Positions 1 through 8,085 of a DNA stretch of 64,000 nt are shown here, one piece after another; positions within the stretch are counted from its first letter, which is position 1; the number at the start of each line of letters is the position of its first letter. The stretch comes from Phormidesmis priestleyi BC1401 (GTDB lineage: Bacteria > Cyanobacteriota > Cyanobacteriia > Leptolyngbyales > Leptolyngbyaceae): the NCBI RefSeq assembly GCF_001650195.1, contig NZ_LXYR01000001.1, positions 196,358 to 260,357 of the forward strand. Reading direction: 5' to 3'. Below the pieces are notes generated by a model. The model had not been told where the DNA came from. It searched no databases and worked only from the letters and a program-made list of their open reading frames with translations. The translations under genes and the position numbers were made by a program.

Positions 1-707
1 CGCCATCCTGCACCCGGCAAATAAACCTCAGCCCAGGCGTGAAGATGTCGATCGCCTTGATCAGGGTCGCCTTCTTGATAGCCGCTGACAAACCGCGCCG
101 CAAGTCCGATCGCTCGACACACTTCGATGAAGAGAACCGTCAAGTCTCGACACGATCCCTGTTTTTCTGACCAAGTGATTCCCGGTGATAGAGGCGCTCC
201 GGTTTCGCGCACTAGATAGCGACAGGTTTCGTAAATGCGTTGATTGAGAGTTCCTAAGAAGTTGATAGTGTCACCCGAAACTGCGTGGTTGATGTCTTGA
301 GCAAGCTGAAGGGCGATCGGATCGACGGACGTTCCATAAAGGACATTTTGTCCGGTCAGATAGGGCTGAAGCTGCAACAACAGCGACGCGGGATAATCGA
401 TCGGAAGCCGTGCCGCCCAAGGTTCCATCAAATAGTTAAACGGATTTGACTCGTGAGTTTCAATCTGCGACTGCGCCTGAACGTGCAGAGAGTCAGTCTT
501 CTCAGGCGGAAACCACACTTTGATTAGAGCATTGCCATCGAGATCGACAATCTGCGATCGCGAACTCGGCATCGGAGTCACTTGCAGCGAGAACAGTTTG
601 AGCGTTTGCCAGCCATTCGATCGCGGACGCAGCCGCACCAGATGAGGCTGCAACGTCACAGGCTGACCATATTTATAAGTCGTAGTGTGTGAAATTTGGT
701 AAAGCAC
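1..707 (-). CDS. Transglutaminase-like cysteine protease-fold protein, 3' end missing
   Basis: Reading the minus strand from a GTG at 707 gives an open frame that runs off the window edge (235 codons seen). The N-terminus (VLYQISHTTTYKYGQPV, then LQPHLVRLRPR) is typical of the bacterial transglutaminase N-terminal beta domain. The papain-like core follows, with the catalytic Cys in GSCRDLT (about residue 186) and the His in HLHAWAEVY (about residue 223). The catalytic Asp would lie beyond the edge. It follows the ATP-grasp and alpha-E genes on the same strand, 147 nt after the alpha-E stop, with a palindromic repeat in the gap. This trio is a recurring bacterial cluster predicted to make or process peptides or isopeptides. 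The substrate is unknown. The family assignment is firm; the function is inferred. Confidence 0.85.
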   Translation of the reverse strand, partial: MLYQISHTTTYKYGQPVTLQPHLVRLRPRSNGWQTLKLFSLQVTPMPSSRSQIVDLDGNALIKVWFPPEKTDSLHVQAQSQIETHESNPFNYLMEPWAARLPIDYPASLLLQLQPYLTGQNVLYGTSVDPIALQLAQDINHAVSGDTINFLGTLNQRIYETCRYLVRETGAPLSPGITWSEKQGSCRDLTVLFIEVCRAIGLAARFVSGYQEGDPDQGDRHLHAWAEVYLPGAGW

Positions 708-743
708 GAAAAAAAGCAACCAGAAACAAAACCCACAAACCCC

Positions 744-772
744 GTGGAGACGTTCCACCGGAACGTCTCCAC
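744..772. repeat. 29-bp dispersed palindrome, copy 1
   Basis: A perfect 13-bp inverted repeat, GTGGAGACGTTCC, with a 3-nt loop (ACC). The flank reads ACCCC before the left arm, so relative to the consensus ending in ACGGGG this copy is inverted. It lies between the alpha-E and transglutaminase genes, which run the same way. It is the only one of five copies not between convergent genes. Confidence 0.85.
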
Positions 773-854
773 GCTATCGGGTAAACCAACAGCCACCGCA
801 TTCATTCACAAATTCGATCGAGCACCCAATTCGACCATTTCATCCCTCATCTTT

Positions 855-1808
855 TCAATGAACAGGTTGCGATGCAAAAAAGGTCTCAAAGACATTCTTG
901 CCCACTTCATTCATACGACGCTGTAGACTATCTAAAAATTCGTGCAGCCCGACCTGAACGATTTCATCGATCGTCAAATAATCCAAGTCCGATCGCAATC
1001 GTCCTAATGTACGCTCCGCAGGATTGCACCACGTCCCGATCGGAGTTCCTGTAATTTCATGCAGCGATCGCTCCCCTTGCTGAATGCAAAACCGAATCGA
1101 TCGCGGAAAATCTCGCTCTAAGACCAAAAACTTTGCCACCGACATTGGCGTAATCCGATGCAACCCCTGTTTGCGATACATCTCGTAAGCACTCGCCGAT
1201 CGCAGTAATGCCATCCACTGCAAGTCATCCAGCATCGTGCCTACATCTTTGACCGACGGCAGCAAAATAAAATACTTTACGTCCAGAATCCGGGTCGTTT
1301 TGTCGGCTCGTTCTAAAAGTCTGCCAATTTGTCCAAAATGCCAGCCTTCGTTGTGAGTCATCGTCGCATTGGTGATGCCAGCAAACAGGTGACTAGCGAG
1401 TTTCACTTCACTAAAAAATTCTGGCAACTGAGACGGGGCGGTAGATTGAGCCGCCTCTTTGACCATGAAATAAAACGCATTCACCTGTTGCCACATTTCA
1501 GACGAGATGATTTCTCGCACCGATCGAGCATTTTCCCGCGCCGAATTTAAACACGACAAAATCGAATTGGAATAATTGCGGTCAAACGTGAGAAACCGGA
1601 TTACATTCTCAGCGGTCGCCTCTCCATAGCGTTCTTTAAACAGAGGCAAATCTCCAGTCGTTAAGACTAACGGCTCCCATTGTTGGGTGACTCCGATCGG
1701 AGAATCCAACAGCAAATTCAAATTAACGTCTATAAATCGAGCAATATTTTCTGCCCGCTCAATATAACGGTTTAGCCAATAAATCGAATCAGCAACACGA
1801 CTCAGCAT
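855..1808 (-). CDS. Alpha-E domain protein (DUF403)
   Basis: The 317-residue protein opens with MLSRVADSIYWLNRYIERAEN, the hallmark start of the alpha-helical alpha-E (DUF403) family. It continues as an all-helical protein with conserved RLLERADKTTRILD and QWMALLRSASAYE segments. It starts with ATG 23 nt after the ATP-grasp gene stop, so the two are almost surely co-transcribed. The alpha-E family has no established biochemical activity. Its constant company with circularly permuted ATP-grasp and transglutaminase proteins led to the proposal that it serves a peptide-synthesis or peptide-modification pathway. Full length for the family, no disruption. Confidence 0.9.
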   Translation of the reverse strand: MLSRVADSIYWLNRYIERAENIARFIDVNLNLLLDSPIGVTQQWEPLVLTTGDLPLFKERYGEATAENVIRFLTFDRNYSNSILSCLNSARENARSVREIISSEMWQQVNAFYFMVKEAAQSTAPSQLPEFFSEVKLASHLFAGITNATMTHNEGWHFGQIGRLLERADKTTRILDVKYFILLPSVKDVGTMLDDLQWMALLRSASAYEMYRKQGLHRITPMSVAKFLVLERDFPRSIRFCIQQGERSLHEITGTPIGTWCNPAERTLGRLRSDLDYLTIDEIVQVGLHEFLDSLQRRMNEVGKNVFETFFASQPVH

Positions 1809-1831
1809 AGAAACTTTTGTGATTTACTCGG

Positions 1832-3265
1832 TTATTTAGAAACGACCCACGTATCTTTGCTGCCGCCACCCTGCGAGGAGTTGACGACGAGAGATCCTTT
1901 CTTGAGCGCCACGCGAGTCAACCCACCCGGATTGACATAAATCTCTTTGCCATAGAGCACATAAGGACGCAAATCGACGTGACAACCCTCAAACCGATCG
2001 CCAATCAGGGACGGCACACGAGACAGTGAAAGCGTCGGTTGAGCAATGTAATTGCGAGGCTGTGCCTTGATCTTTTCGGCAAACTCGTCGCGCTGCGCCT
2101 GCGTCGAATGAGGACCGATCAGCATTCCATATCCACCCGACTCGTTAGCGCATTTGACGACCAACTGATCTAAATTGGCTAAGACATGGCTTTGCTGCTG
2201 CGGCTCCCAGCAGAGATACGTCGGCACATTGGCAAGAATCGGCTCTTCGTCCAAATAGTAGCGAATCATCGCCGGGACAAAGGCATAAATGACTTTATCG
2301 TCCGCAACTCCGGTTCCTAGGGCGTTGGCAAGTCCGACTCGTCCGGCTCGATAGACCTCCATCAACCCCGGAATCCCCAAAAGAGAATCGGGACGAAACG
2401 CCAACGGATCGATAAATTCGTCATCAATGCGGCGATAGACGACATCGACACGCTTTAAGCCTTTCGTCGTCCGCATTTGCAGATAGCCGTCTGATACGAC
2501 TAAATCGCGCCCTTCGACCAGTTCGACTCCCATTTGCTGTGCGAGAAACGACTGCTCAAAGTAAGCCGAGTTGTAGATTCCAGGAGTCAGCAGCACAACC
2601 GTGGGATCGGGCAAATGATCGGGAGCCAGATTTAGCAGCGTTTCGAGCAAATGACTGGGATATTCTTCGACAGGCTGAATCTTCATCCGCTCAAAGACGA
2701 GAGGCAGCGTGCTTTTCATCACCCGCCGACTTTCTAGCACATAAGACACCCCCGACGGACAGCGCAGATTGTCTTCTAAGACATACCACTCACCCGCCCG
2801 ATCGCGTACTAAATCCGTCCCGGTGATGTGGCACCAAATACCTTCTGGTGGTTTGACTCCGACACACTGTTTGAGAAACCCCGTTGCCGAGTAGATTAAT
2901 TCTGCCGGGATCACACCATCGCGAATGATTTTTTGCTCTCCATAAATATCAGCTAAGAACTGATTGAGAGCATAAATGCGCTGTTTTAAGCCTTTTTCTA
3001 GCTTTGCCCACTCGGCTGCCGAGACAATACGAGGAATGATATCAAACGGAAAAATTCGCTCGGTGCCCTCTGTGTCACCATAAACATTAAAGGTAACTCC
3101 CATTTTGAATAGCGCAATTTGAGCCGACTGCTGCCGTCGCTGCAATTCTTCCATCGACAGCGAATTGATGCGATCGACTAATAGAACCGCATCCGATCGA
3201 GGCGTTCCTTGCTCAATGAACAGTTCATCATAGAAATCTCCAGGATTATAGTCATCCAAATTCAC
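1832..3265 (-). CDS. Circularly permuted ATP-grasp type 2 protein
   Basis: This 477-residue protein belongs to the circularly permuted ATP-grasp family (DUF404/DUF407). Diagnostic segments are [11 protein letters not shown] near the start, [19 protein letters not shown] in the middle, [12 protein letters not shown], and the C-terminal glycine-rich [10 protein letters not shown] followed by [13 protein letters not shown]-grasp enzymes of this type are predicted amide or peptide ligases; the substrates are not known. The start is GTG at 3265, because the first nearby ATG (3255) is out of frame and homologues begin just before YNPGDFYDE. It is the promoter-proximal gene of the operon with alpha-E and transglutaminase, and is divergent from the zinc-ribbon gene at 3443, with 177 bp between them. 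Confidence 0.92.
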   Translation of the reverse strand: MNLDDYNPGDFYDELFIEQGTPRSDAVLLVDRINSLSMEELQRRQQSAQIALFKMGVTFNVYGDTEGTERIFPFDIIPRIVSAAEWAKLEKGLKQRIYALNQFLADIYGEQKIIRDGVIPAELIYSATGFLKQCVGVKPPEGIWCHITGTDLVRDRAGEWYVLEDNLRCPSGVSYVLESRRVMKSTLPLVFERMKIQPVEEYPSHLLETLLNLAPDHLPDPTVVLLTPGIYNSAYFEQSFLAQQMGVELVEGRDLVVSDGYLQMRTTKGLKRVDVVYRRIDDEFIDPLAFRPDSLLGIPGLMEVYRAGRVGLANALGTGVADDKVIYAFVPAMIRYYLDEEPILANVPTYLCWEPQQQSHVLANLDQLVVKCANESGGYGMLIGPHSTQAQRDEFAEKIKAQPRNYIAQPTLSLSRVPSLIGDRFEGCHVDLRPYVLYGKEIYVNPGGLTRVALKKGSLVVNSSQGGGSKDTWVVSK

Positions 3266-3442
3266 AGCGATCGCCCAATGAGTTTAACCGTCATCTTCTT
3301 ATGAATAGAGTTGCCCCTGACTTTAAACTGTAGCGGCAACTACATTAATCTATTTTTAGAACCGCGATCGCTGTGAAGAAATATAGCGATCGAGTGACTC
3401 GTCGCGTCTGATTGGTAGAACAAACTATAGAGAACCCAGGAC

Positions 3443-3964
3443 ATGATTATGGCTTACCAGTGTGATTTAGAAACCGGACAGCGGCTCTATCTCGAAAATC
3501 GAGGAACGCAAACGGTTGTGAGGTTGACGAGTGGCAGCGATCGACAGCAGCAAAGTCAGCAGAGCAATTTTGAGACGGGCAACTGGCGATCGCCGCCCAA
3601 AGTATTTCGCACTGCTACCGAGATTATTTTGAGAATTGACTCTGCCCAAAAGCAATCCTTCCTCAGTCTGCAAGCCCAGCGCATCGGGATGCTGAATACC
3701 TCACCTGACCTGACAGATGCAGACGTATTGCCACTTCAGTCAACCGAGTCGATCGCCTCGTCATTTAAGCCCATAGAGCCGATGAAGCCGATGCAGATGG
3801 GCGATATGCAGATGCAGCCGATGGAAATGAAGATGGGCACAATGCACATGAAAATGGGCGCACCCGATGCCCAATCGACTCATCGCTTTTGTGCTCAGTG
3901 CGGAGAGTCAGTGCGAGAGAGCGATCGTTTCTGCTCTCACTGCGGCACAAAACTAGCCGACTGA
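3443..3964 (+). CDS. Zinc-ribbon protein with methionine-rich linker
   Basis: A 173-residue protein (or 171 from the second ATG at 3449, where MAYQCDLETGQ resembles cyanobacterial homologues as I remember them). The N-terminal 85 residues form a beta-rich conserved module (MAYQ..GTQTVVRLTSG..SPPKVFRTATEIILRI). Residues 114-138 are strikingly Met-rich: 11 Met in 25 residues, mostly as MQM, MEMKM and MHMKM. The C-terminus is a zinc ribbon with CxxC pairs at residues 150/153 and 164/167. The Met cluster could bind soft metals such as Cu(I), but this is speculation. Divergent from the ATP-grasp operon. Function unknown; the zinc ribbon is clear. Confidence 0.75.
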   Translation: MIMAYQCDLETGQRLYLENRGTQTVVRLTSGSDRQQQSQQSNFETGNWRSPPKVFRTATEIILRIDSAQKQSFLSLQAQRIGMLNTSPDLTDADVLPLQSTESIASSFKPIEPMKPMQMGDMQMQPMEMKMGTMHMKMGAPDAQSTHRFCAQCGESVRESDRFCSHCGTKLAD

Positions 3965-3987
3965 AGGTTGAAGTACGCTACAAACCT

Positions 3988-5118
3988 TTAATAGTCCACC
4001 CCGCGCTTGAGGTCGATGCCCTTTTCCGCATAGTGTTTGTGACAGATCATCTCAGAGTGAACGGTCGCCAGATCAAAATAGGCAAGCGGATTTTTACACC
4101 GTCCCGTAATAATAATTTCAGTGTCGCGAGGTTTGCGGAGCAATGCCTGCACGATCGGTTCTTCGGGCAGCAGCTCTAAATCTACTGTCGGATTGAGTTC
4201 ATCCAAAATAATCGTTTTATAAAGTCCTGACGCGATCGCGGCTCGTGCAATTTCCCAAGCGCGCTCTGCCTCGACATAATCGAGTTCTTGCTGTTGACCG
4301 CGCCAAACGATCGCATCGCGACCCGATCTCTGATGATCGACCAAACTGGGATAAATCTGACGCAGAGCCGCGATCGCCGCATCTTCGGTATAGCCCGCCC
4401 CGCCTTTGAGCCACTGCATAATCAGAACTCGATGCGATTTGTCTTGTCCGATGCCCTTTCCGATCGCTTGCAGAGCTTTGCCCAACGCGCTCGTCGATTT
4501 GCCTTTGCCAGACCCCGCATAGATTTCGATGCCAGCGATGCCCTGTTTTGCCATTGGGTGATAGAGCGGTCGCATTTCTGAATGCAGATCGGCAATGTCA
4601 ATCAAGCCTTGAGGCGCACCGCGACCCGTCGCAATAATCTCCATGTGGTCAGGCTTGCGCTTGAGAGTGCTCACCACTTCATCGATCGGCAACAGTCCCA
4701 AATCTAGTACAGGATTCAGTTCATCCATCACCACGACAGAATAGAGACCCGACGCGATCGCGCCTTTTGCCACATCCCATCCGCGCTGAGCTTCTTGGCG
4801 ATCGAACTTGGTAATCTCGTCTGCCCCAAAATGTTCGGCTCTGCCCGTGCGAACCTGATCGATCAAGTGAGGAAACCCGCGCTGAAGTGCCTGAATCGCC
4901 GCATCTTCGTCATAGGTGCGTCCGGGTCCTTTGAGAAACCGCAGCAGAAGCACACGGGTTTGAGAAAAGTTGTGAATGCCCAGACCGATCGATCGCAGCA
5001 CCACCCCCAGAGCCGCCTGAGATTTTCCTTTTCCAGCACCATCGTAGACGTGAATCTGCCCAATCATCCGCTCCGATCGCGCTTGAGCCGTCCGAATGCC
5101 AATGCCCGTTCTGGTCAT
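3988..5118 (-). CDS. Tandem CobO/BtuR-type P-loop ATPase (corrinoid adenosyltransferase-like)
   Basis: The 376-residue protein contains two copies of the CobA/CobO/BtuR fold. Walker A motifs are GAGKGKS (residues 27-33) and GSGKGKS (202-208). Each is followed by the family DELNP box (about 132-136 and 306-310), a TGR (164-166 and 338-340) and an LHSEM or VHSEM motif. Single-domain relatives of about 180-200 residues adenosylate cob(I)alamin or cobyrinate diamide; here the whole enzyme is duplicated and fused. Both halves keep the P-loop, so both may be active. The role could be corrinoid adenosylation or a diverged ATPase function; no other cobalamin genes are nearby. ATG start; an internal ATG at 5067 is possible. 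Confidence 0.85.
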   Translation of the reverse strand: MTRTGIGIRTAQARSERMIGQIHVYDGAGKGKSQAALGVVLRSIGLGIHNFSQTRVLLLRFLKGPGRTYDEDAAIQALQRGFPHLIDQVRTGRAEHFGADEITKFDRQEAQRGWDVAKGAIASGLYSVVVMDELNPVLDLGLLPIDEVVSTLKRKPDHMEIIATGRGAPQGLIDIADLHSEMRPLYHPMAKQGIAGIEIYAGSGKGKSTSALGKALQAIGKGIGQDKSHRVLIMQWLKGGAGYTEDAAIAALRQIYPSLVDHQRSGRDAIVWRGQQQELDYVEAERAWEIARAAIASGLYKTIILDELNPTVDLELLPEEPIVQALLRKPRDTEIIITGRCKNPLAYFDLATVHSEMICHKHYAEKGIDLKRGVDY

Positions 5119-5237
5119 AGCCGTTTGTGTCCTGCGTGCAGTCTTAGTTTAGCGAAGTTGACCCTGTTAGGTTAGCAGGTAAATAGGCAATCGACGCTAT
5201 ATGTAGCGGTCAAATTACAAAACGTGCTTAGGGGTAG

Positions 5238-5618
5238 TCAAGAACGAGGTACAAGTCCAGGGTCTAGTGACACAAGCTGATACCCCGCCTCGGCAGGTGC
5301 CACGACGGAAATAAAAATCAATGGCTCCTCACCCGTGTTGACTACACCGTGAACCCGCCCGATCGAAGCGATCACCACATCTCCGGCAACGATCGGCTGC
5401 GTCTTGCCTGATTTGTCTAGATAATAGTCTCCAGTTCCGCTCAAAATAGTCCAGGTATCTTGCCCGTGAGGATGAATATGCGCCGGGATTTCTTGATTAG
5501 GCTTGATATACCAAGCGACTATGGTCGCATCTCTAGATTCCGTCACCACTGAGCGAATCGGCTCTCCGTCGGTTGGCTGGAAAAAGTCAGAACTGTTAAA
5601 TATCCGAGTCACACTCAT
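5238..5618 (-). CDS. Small cupin-domain protein
   Basis: A 126-residue single-domain cupin. Motif 1 is visible as IPAHIHPHGQDTWTILSGTG, with the two His metal ligands, and motif 2 as GDVVIASIGRVHGVVN, with a third His. The single cupin barrel fills the whole length. Such small cupins are metal-binding sugar isomerases, dioxygenases or sensors, and nothing here chooses between them. It lies 40 nt downstream of the orphan gene at 5659-6141 on the same strand, and may share its transcript. Confidence 0.8.
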   Translation of the reverse strand: MSVTRIFNSSDFFQPTDGEPIRSVVTESRDATIVAWYIKPNQEIPAHIHPHGQDTWTILSGTGDYYLDKSGKTQPIVAGDVVIASIGRVHGVVNTGEEPLIFISVVAPAEAGYQLVSLDPGLVPRS

Positions 5619-5658
5619 CTTTGGGTTACCACTTACAACAACGTCAGTTCAACAAGAT

Positions 5659-6141
5659 TCAATCGCTTTGCATATCACAAAAACCAAGTATGATTCTCTC
5701 TGCTGATGCACGGCTACCCACAAAAACACCTTGCAGACGTTCTCCCGAAGTATGCACATAAAAAAGATGTTTTCTTATGCGATGTACATCTTCATCTTTA
5801 GATACTAAATTACAGAAAAAATAATCTCCCTCCAAAACTCCATCTTTAATTAAGTACCGAAATGTCTTTACCTTACCTTGTGAATCCTCGACCTCAGACT
5901 GAATTTCACCACTAATTCTTCGCCCTCTCTGCCGAAGGCACATGGTACATTTATTTTGGTTTTTAAGGTTGCACTTTCCATTTTCAGCAGCAACCCGTTG
6001 TGTAAAGCCGTGCCAGTTCTTTTTAAGCTTGCGACCTTTACTCAAAAAATTAAGCTGAATAGAATCAGCTTTCGCGACAGCAATGCCACTTAGCAGTCCA
6101 AATGCTCCTGTGATGATTGCAGCAATAACCTGAGAGTCCAT
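5659..6141 (-). CDS. Unrecognised membrane-anchored protein, AT-rich
   Basis: A 160-residue protein of unknown family. Residues 4-24 (VIAAIITGAFGLLSGIAVAKA) form one hydrophobic, probably membrane-spanning, segment. A soluble domain follows with Lys-rich stretches and paired cysteines (KCTMCL). By eye the gene is clearly richer in A+T than its neighbours, with long A/T runs and few CGATCG words, which suggests recent acquisition. One transmembrane segment plus a small sensor-like domain is a common layout among accessory and defence-associated proteins, but no motif supports that here. The ATG start at 6141 is clear. The frame is intact. Confidence 0.6.
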   Translation of the reverse strand: MDSQVIAAIITGAFGLLSGIAVAKADSIQLNFLSKGRKLKKNWHGFTQRVAAENGKCNLKNQNKCTMCLRQRGRRISGEIQSEVEDSQGKVKTFRYLIKDGVLEGDYFFCNLVSKDEDVHRIRKHLFYVHTSGERLQGVFVGSRASAERIILGFCDMQSD

Positions 6142-6499
6142 GTGATTTTTTGACTATCGAGACAACTATTTGAAGCTAAACAGCAGAAAATACTTCACAA
6201 AATTCAAAATATCATTTCATCAACAATCTCACGCTGACTGTATCGTAGGCATCAGTGCGTGACTGTCGGCTACACTCTTACCGAGAACTATACGGGATAA
6301 TAGGGCATAGTGCTCCAATTGGCTAGCAAGGGGAATCAATGGCAAGGACAGTTCACACTTAAGCTAAGCCATATTGAAAAATTATCTCTTTTCTCAAACT
6401 TTGTGTGCAAATGAGCCGACAACCCGTAAAATCGTCTGTGATCACGGTGCTGATTTGCTTTGCGAAGATCAGAGCGATCGTCCTTCTCTTCTTTTGATC
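6142..6499. other. Intergenic region between the orphan gene and fraC
   Basis: 358 bp separating divergent genes, so it should hold promoters for both. It is AT-rich. I see no strong hairpin, repeat or RNA gene. The frame leading into fraC is open from a TTG at 6374, but that stretch does not resemble the FraC family. Confidence 0.5.
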
Positions 6500-7042
6500 A
6501 TGGCTTCTTTTGATGTTTTGCCGCTGCGAGCGATTCTGTTTCAACTTTTGTTTTTGGTGACGGCGATCGCCCTAGAGTCGATGGTGTTGCGAAACCGTTT
6601 AGAAATCGGACGCAAAACGAGCATTCAGTTTGCAGCGACCACCAATCTGCTGTCAACCGTGATCGGCTGGATGCTCTTCTTTATTGCCGAGCCACTGTTG
6701 TCAGATGAGTGGCGATCGCAGCTAATCAGCTACATCTTTTTTGATCTCACCACCAATCCCCCGCTTTTAATCGGACTCGCGTTTGTTAGCTTTATCGCCA
6801 CATTTTTAGTCAAACTTGAAGGCATCACCTGGCTAGAGCTGCTGTTGAGCATCAAAAAAGATGCAGAGACCGAAGCCAGAGCCACCGCAAAGTTTCAGGG
6901 AAAACACGGACGGCGCGCCGCCTTTGCAGATGTGCCCAATCGCCCCTTAGCGGTTTTGTGGGCAAACGCAATTAGCTTTAGCGCCATCACCCTGCTGATT
7001 GGGGTTCGCCTCTTGTTTGATCAGGCTCTTGGCAACTCCTGA
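6500..7042 (+). CDS. fraC: Filament integrity protein FraC
   Basis: From ATG 6500 the product is 180 residues, matching the roughly 179 residues of Anabaena FraC. It starts VLPLRAILFQLLFLV and has three hydrophobic segments: about 8-28, 45-65 and 82-105. A charged cytoplasmic stretch (SIKKDAETEARATAKFQG) and a last hydrophobic segment near residues 150-172 follow. In Anabaena, FraC is an integral protein of the septal junction region needed to keep filaments intact and for cell-cell exchange. It is first of three same-strand genes (fraC-fraD-fraE), with 30 nt to fraD. The upstream open frame back to TTG 6374 is rejected as it adds non-family residues. No clear Shine-Dalgarno is seen. Confidence 0.85.
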   Translation: MASFDVLPLRAILFQLLFLVTAIALESMVLRNRLEIGRKTSIQFAATTNLLSTVIGWMLFFIAEPLLSDEWRSQLISYIFFDLTTNPPLLIGLAFVSFIATFLVKLEGITWLELLLSIKKDAETEARATAKFQGKHGRRAAFADVPNRPLAVLWANAISFSAITLLIGVRLLFDQALGNS

Positions 7043-7072
7043 TTCATTGTCTAGTCCTTTTCGATCGGCATC

Positions 7073-8074
7073 ATGATCACCATTCTTGACCAAATTCGGA
7101 AACGCTTAAAGGCTCCTGGCTGGGCATCTTGGCAGACATTTATCAGCCTGAGCGTGTTTTCGGTGATTGTGGCAGGCATCACCAACTCGCCCATTCAGAT
7201 CATTATTGCTAACCTTGGCTGGCTGTTTTTAGTGATCGGGATTTGGTGGTTTACCTATGACCCGATCGTCAAGAAAAAGCTGACGTTTAATGGGCTGTTT
7301 ATCGGACCCTGGATCGTTGGAGCGATCATGTGTCTCTGGCTCTTTGGCAGTTGGAACGGTGCGCCGACTCCGGCTTCTTTTATTAGTTGGCCTCCTGTTT
7401 CAGCCCTGATCTGGTCAACCCGTCGCTTTATTAAAGGTGACCCTGACAAGAAAACGCCGACCTACACCGTTCCAAAGCCGGACGATCGTCAAGACATCGT
7501 GTTGATGCTCTTGAGCAACTTAATCATTAGCTGCTGGTTTCAACTGCATTTCTTGCTGCAAGACTGGCTGATCGCCTATCCGACTATTCGATCGGATGAC
7601 TTTAGCCGCAGTGCCTTTGTAGTGGAGCTATATCCCGAAAACACATCAAACACGGGCGGCATCACTTTATTAAATGCCGCCGAACAAAGCTTGAAAACTC
7701 GATTAGAAGGCAAGCCCTGGGCAGACGTAGAGCGCTGGCTTTCTCCAGAACAGTTGAATCAAGAAATACCCAGACTCGCTGCTGACGCGCAAAAGCAGAT
7801 GCCGCGATCGTCTGAAAATAACCTGTGGGATCTGCGAGGGCGGGTGTTGCCTGACAGCCAATACACTTTAGAACTGCAAGCCATCTGGCAGGGACCGAGC
7901 GCCAGAACAGAAGGCTATTACATCACTAAGGCGTGTCAGATTTCCCAAGGTCGAAAACTAGGTCCCCCTGCCACTGTTGACCCTGGATCGTCCGCTCCAT
8001 CGCCTCGGTTGGGCACAGTCAAATGTGAGGCACCGAGTCAGCCTCGACCGATTCCTCCGCAAACGCAAACTTAA
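7073..8074 (+). CDS. fraD: Filament integrity protein FraD (DUF5357)
   Basis: The 333-residue protein is close to Anabaena FraD in length (about 343). The N-terminal half has four to five membrane segments, including FISLSVFSVIVAGI, IIIANLGWLFLVIGIWWF, LFIGPWIVGAIMCLWLFG and IVLMLLSNLIISCWFQLHFLL. The C-terminal half (about residues 170-333) is soluble, starts LIAYPTIRSDDFSRS and ends in a Pro-rich tail. FraD is a component of septal junctions, its soluble part facing the periplasm. Position second in the operon, between fraC and fraE, supports the call. Start ATG 7073. The gene also occurs in filamentous species without heterocysts, so it says nothing about differentiation. Confidence 0.85.
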   Translation: MITILDQIRKRLKAPGWASWQTFISLSVFSVIVAGITNSPIQIIIANLGWLFLVIGIWWFTYDPIVKKKLTFNGLFIGPWIVGAIMCLWLFGSWNGAPTPASFISWPPVSALIWSTRRFIKGDPDKKTPTYTVPKPDDRQDIVLMLLSNLIISCWFQLHFLLQDWLIAYPTIRSDDFSRSAFVVELYPENTSNTGGITLLNAAEQSLKTRLEGKPWADVERWLSPEQLNQEIPRLAADAQKQMPRSSENNLWDLRGRVLPDSQYTLELQAIWQGPSARTEGYYITKACQISQGRKLGPPATVDPGSSAPSPRLGTVKCEAPSQPRPIPPQTQT

Positions 8075-8085
8075 AGAGATGAGTA

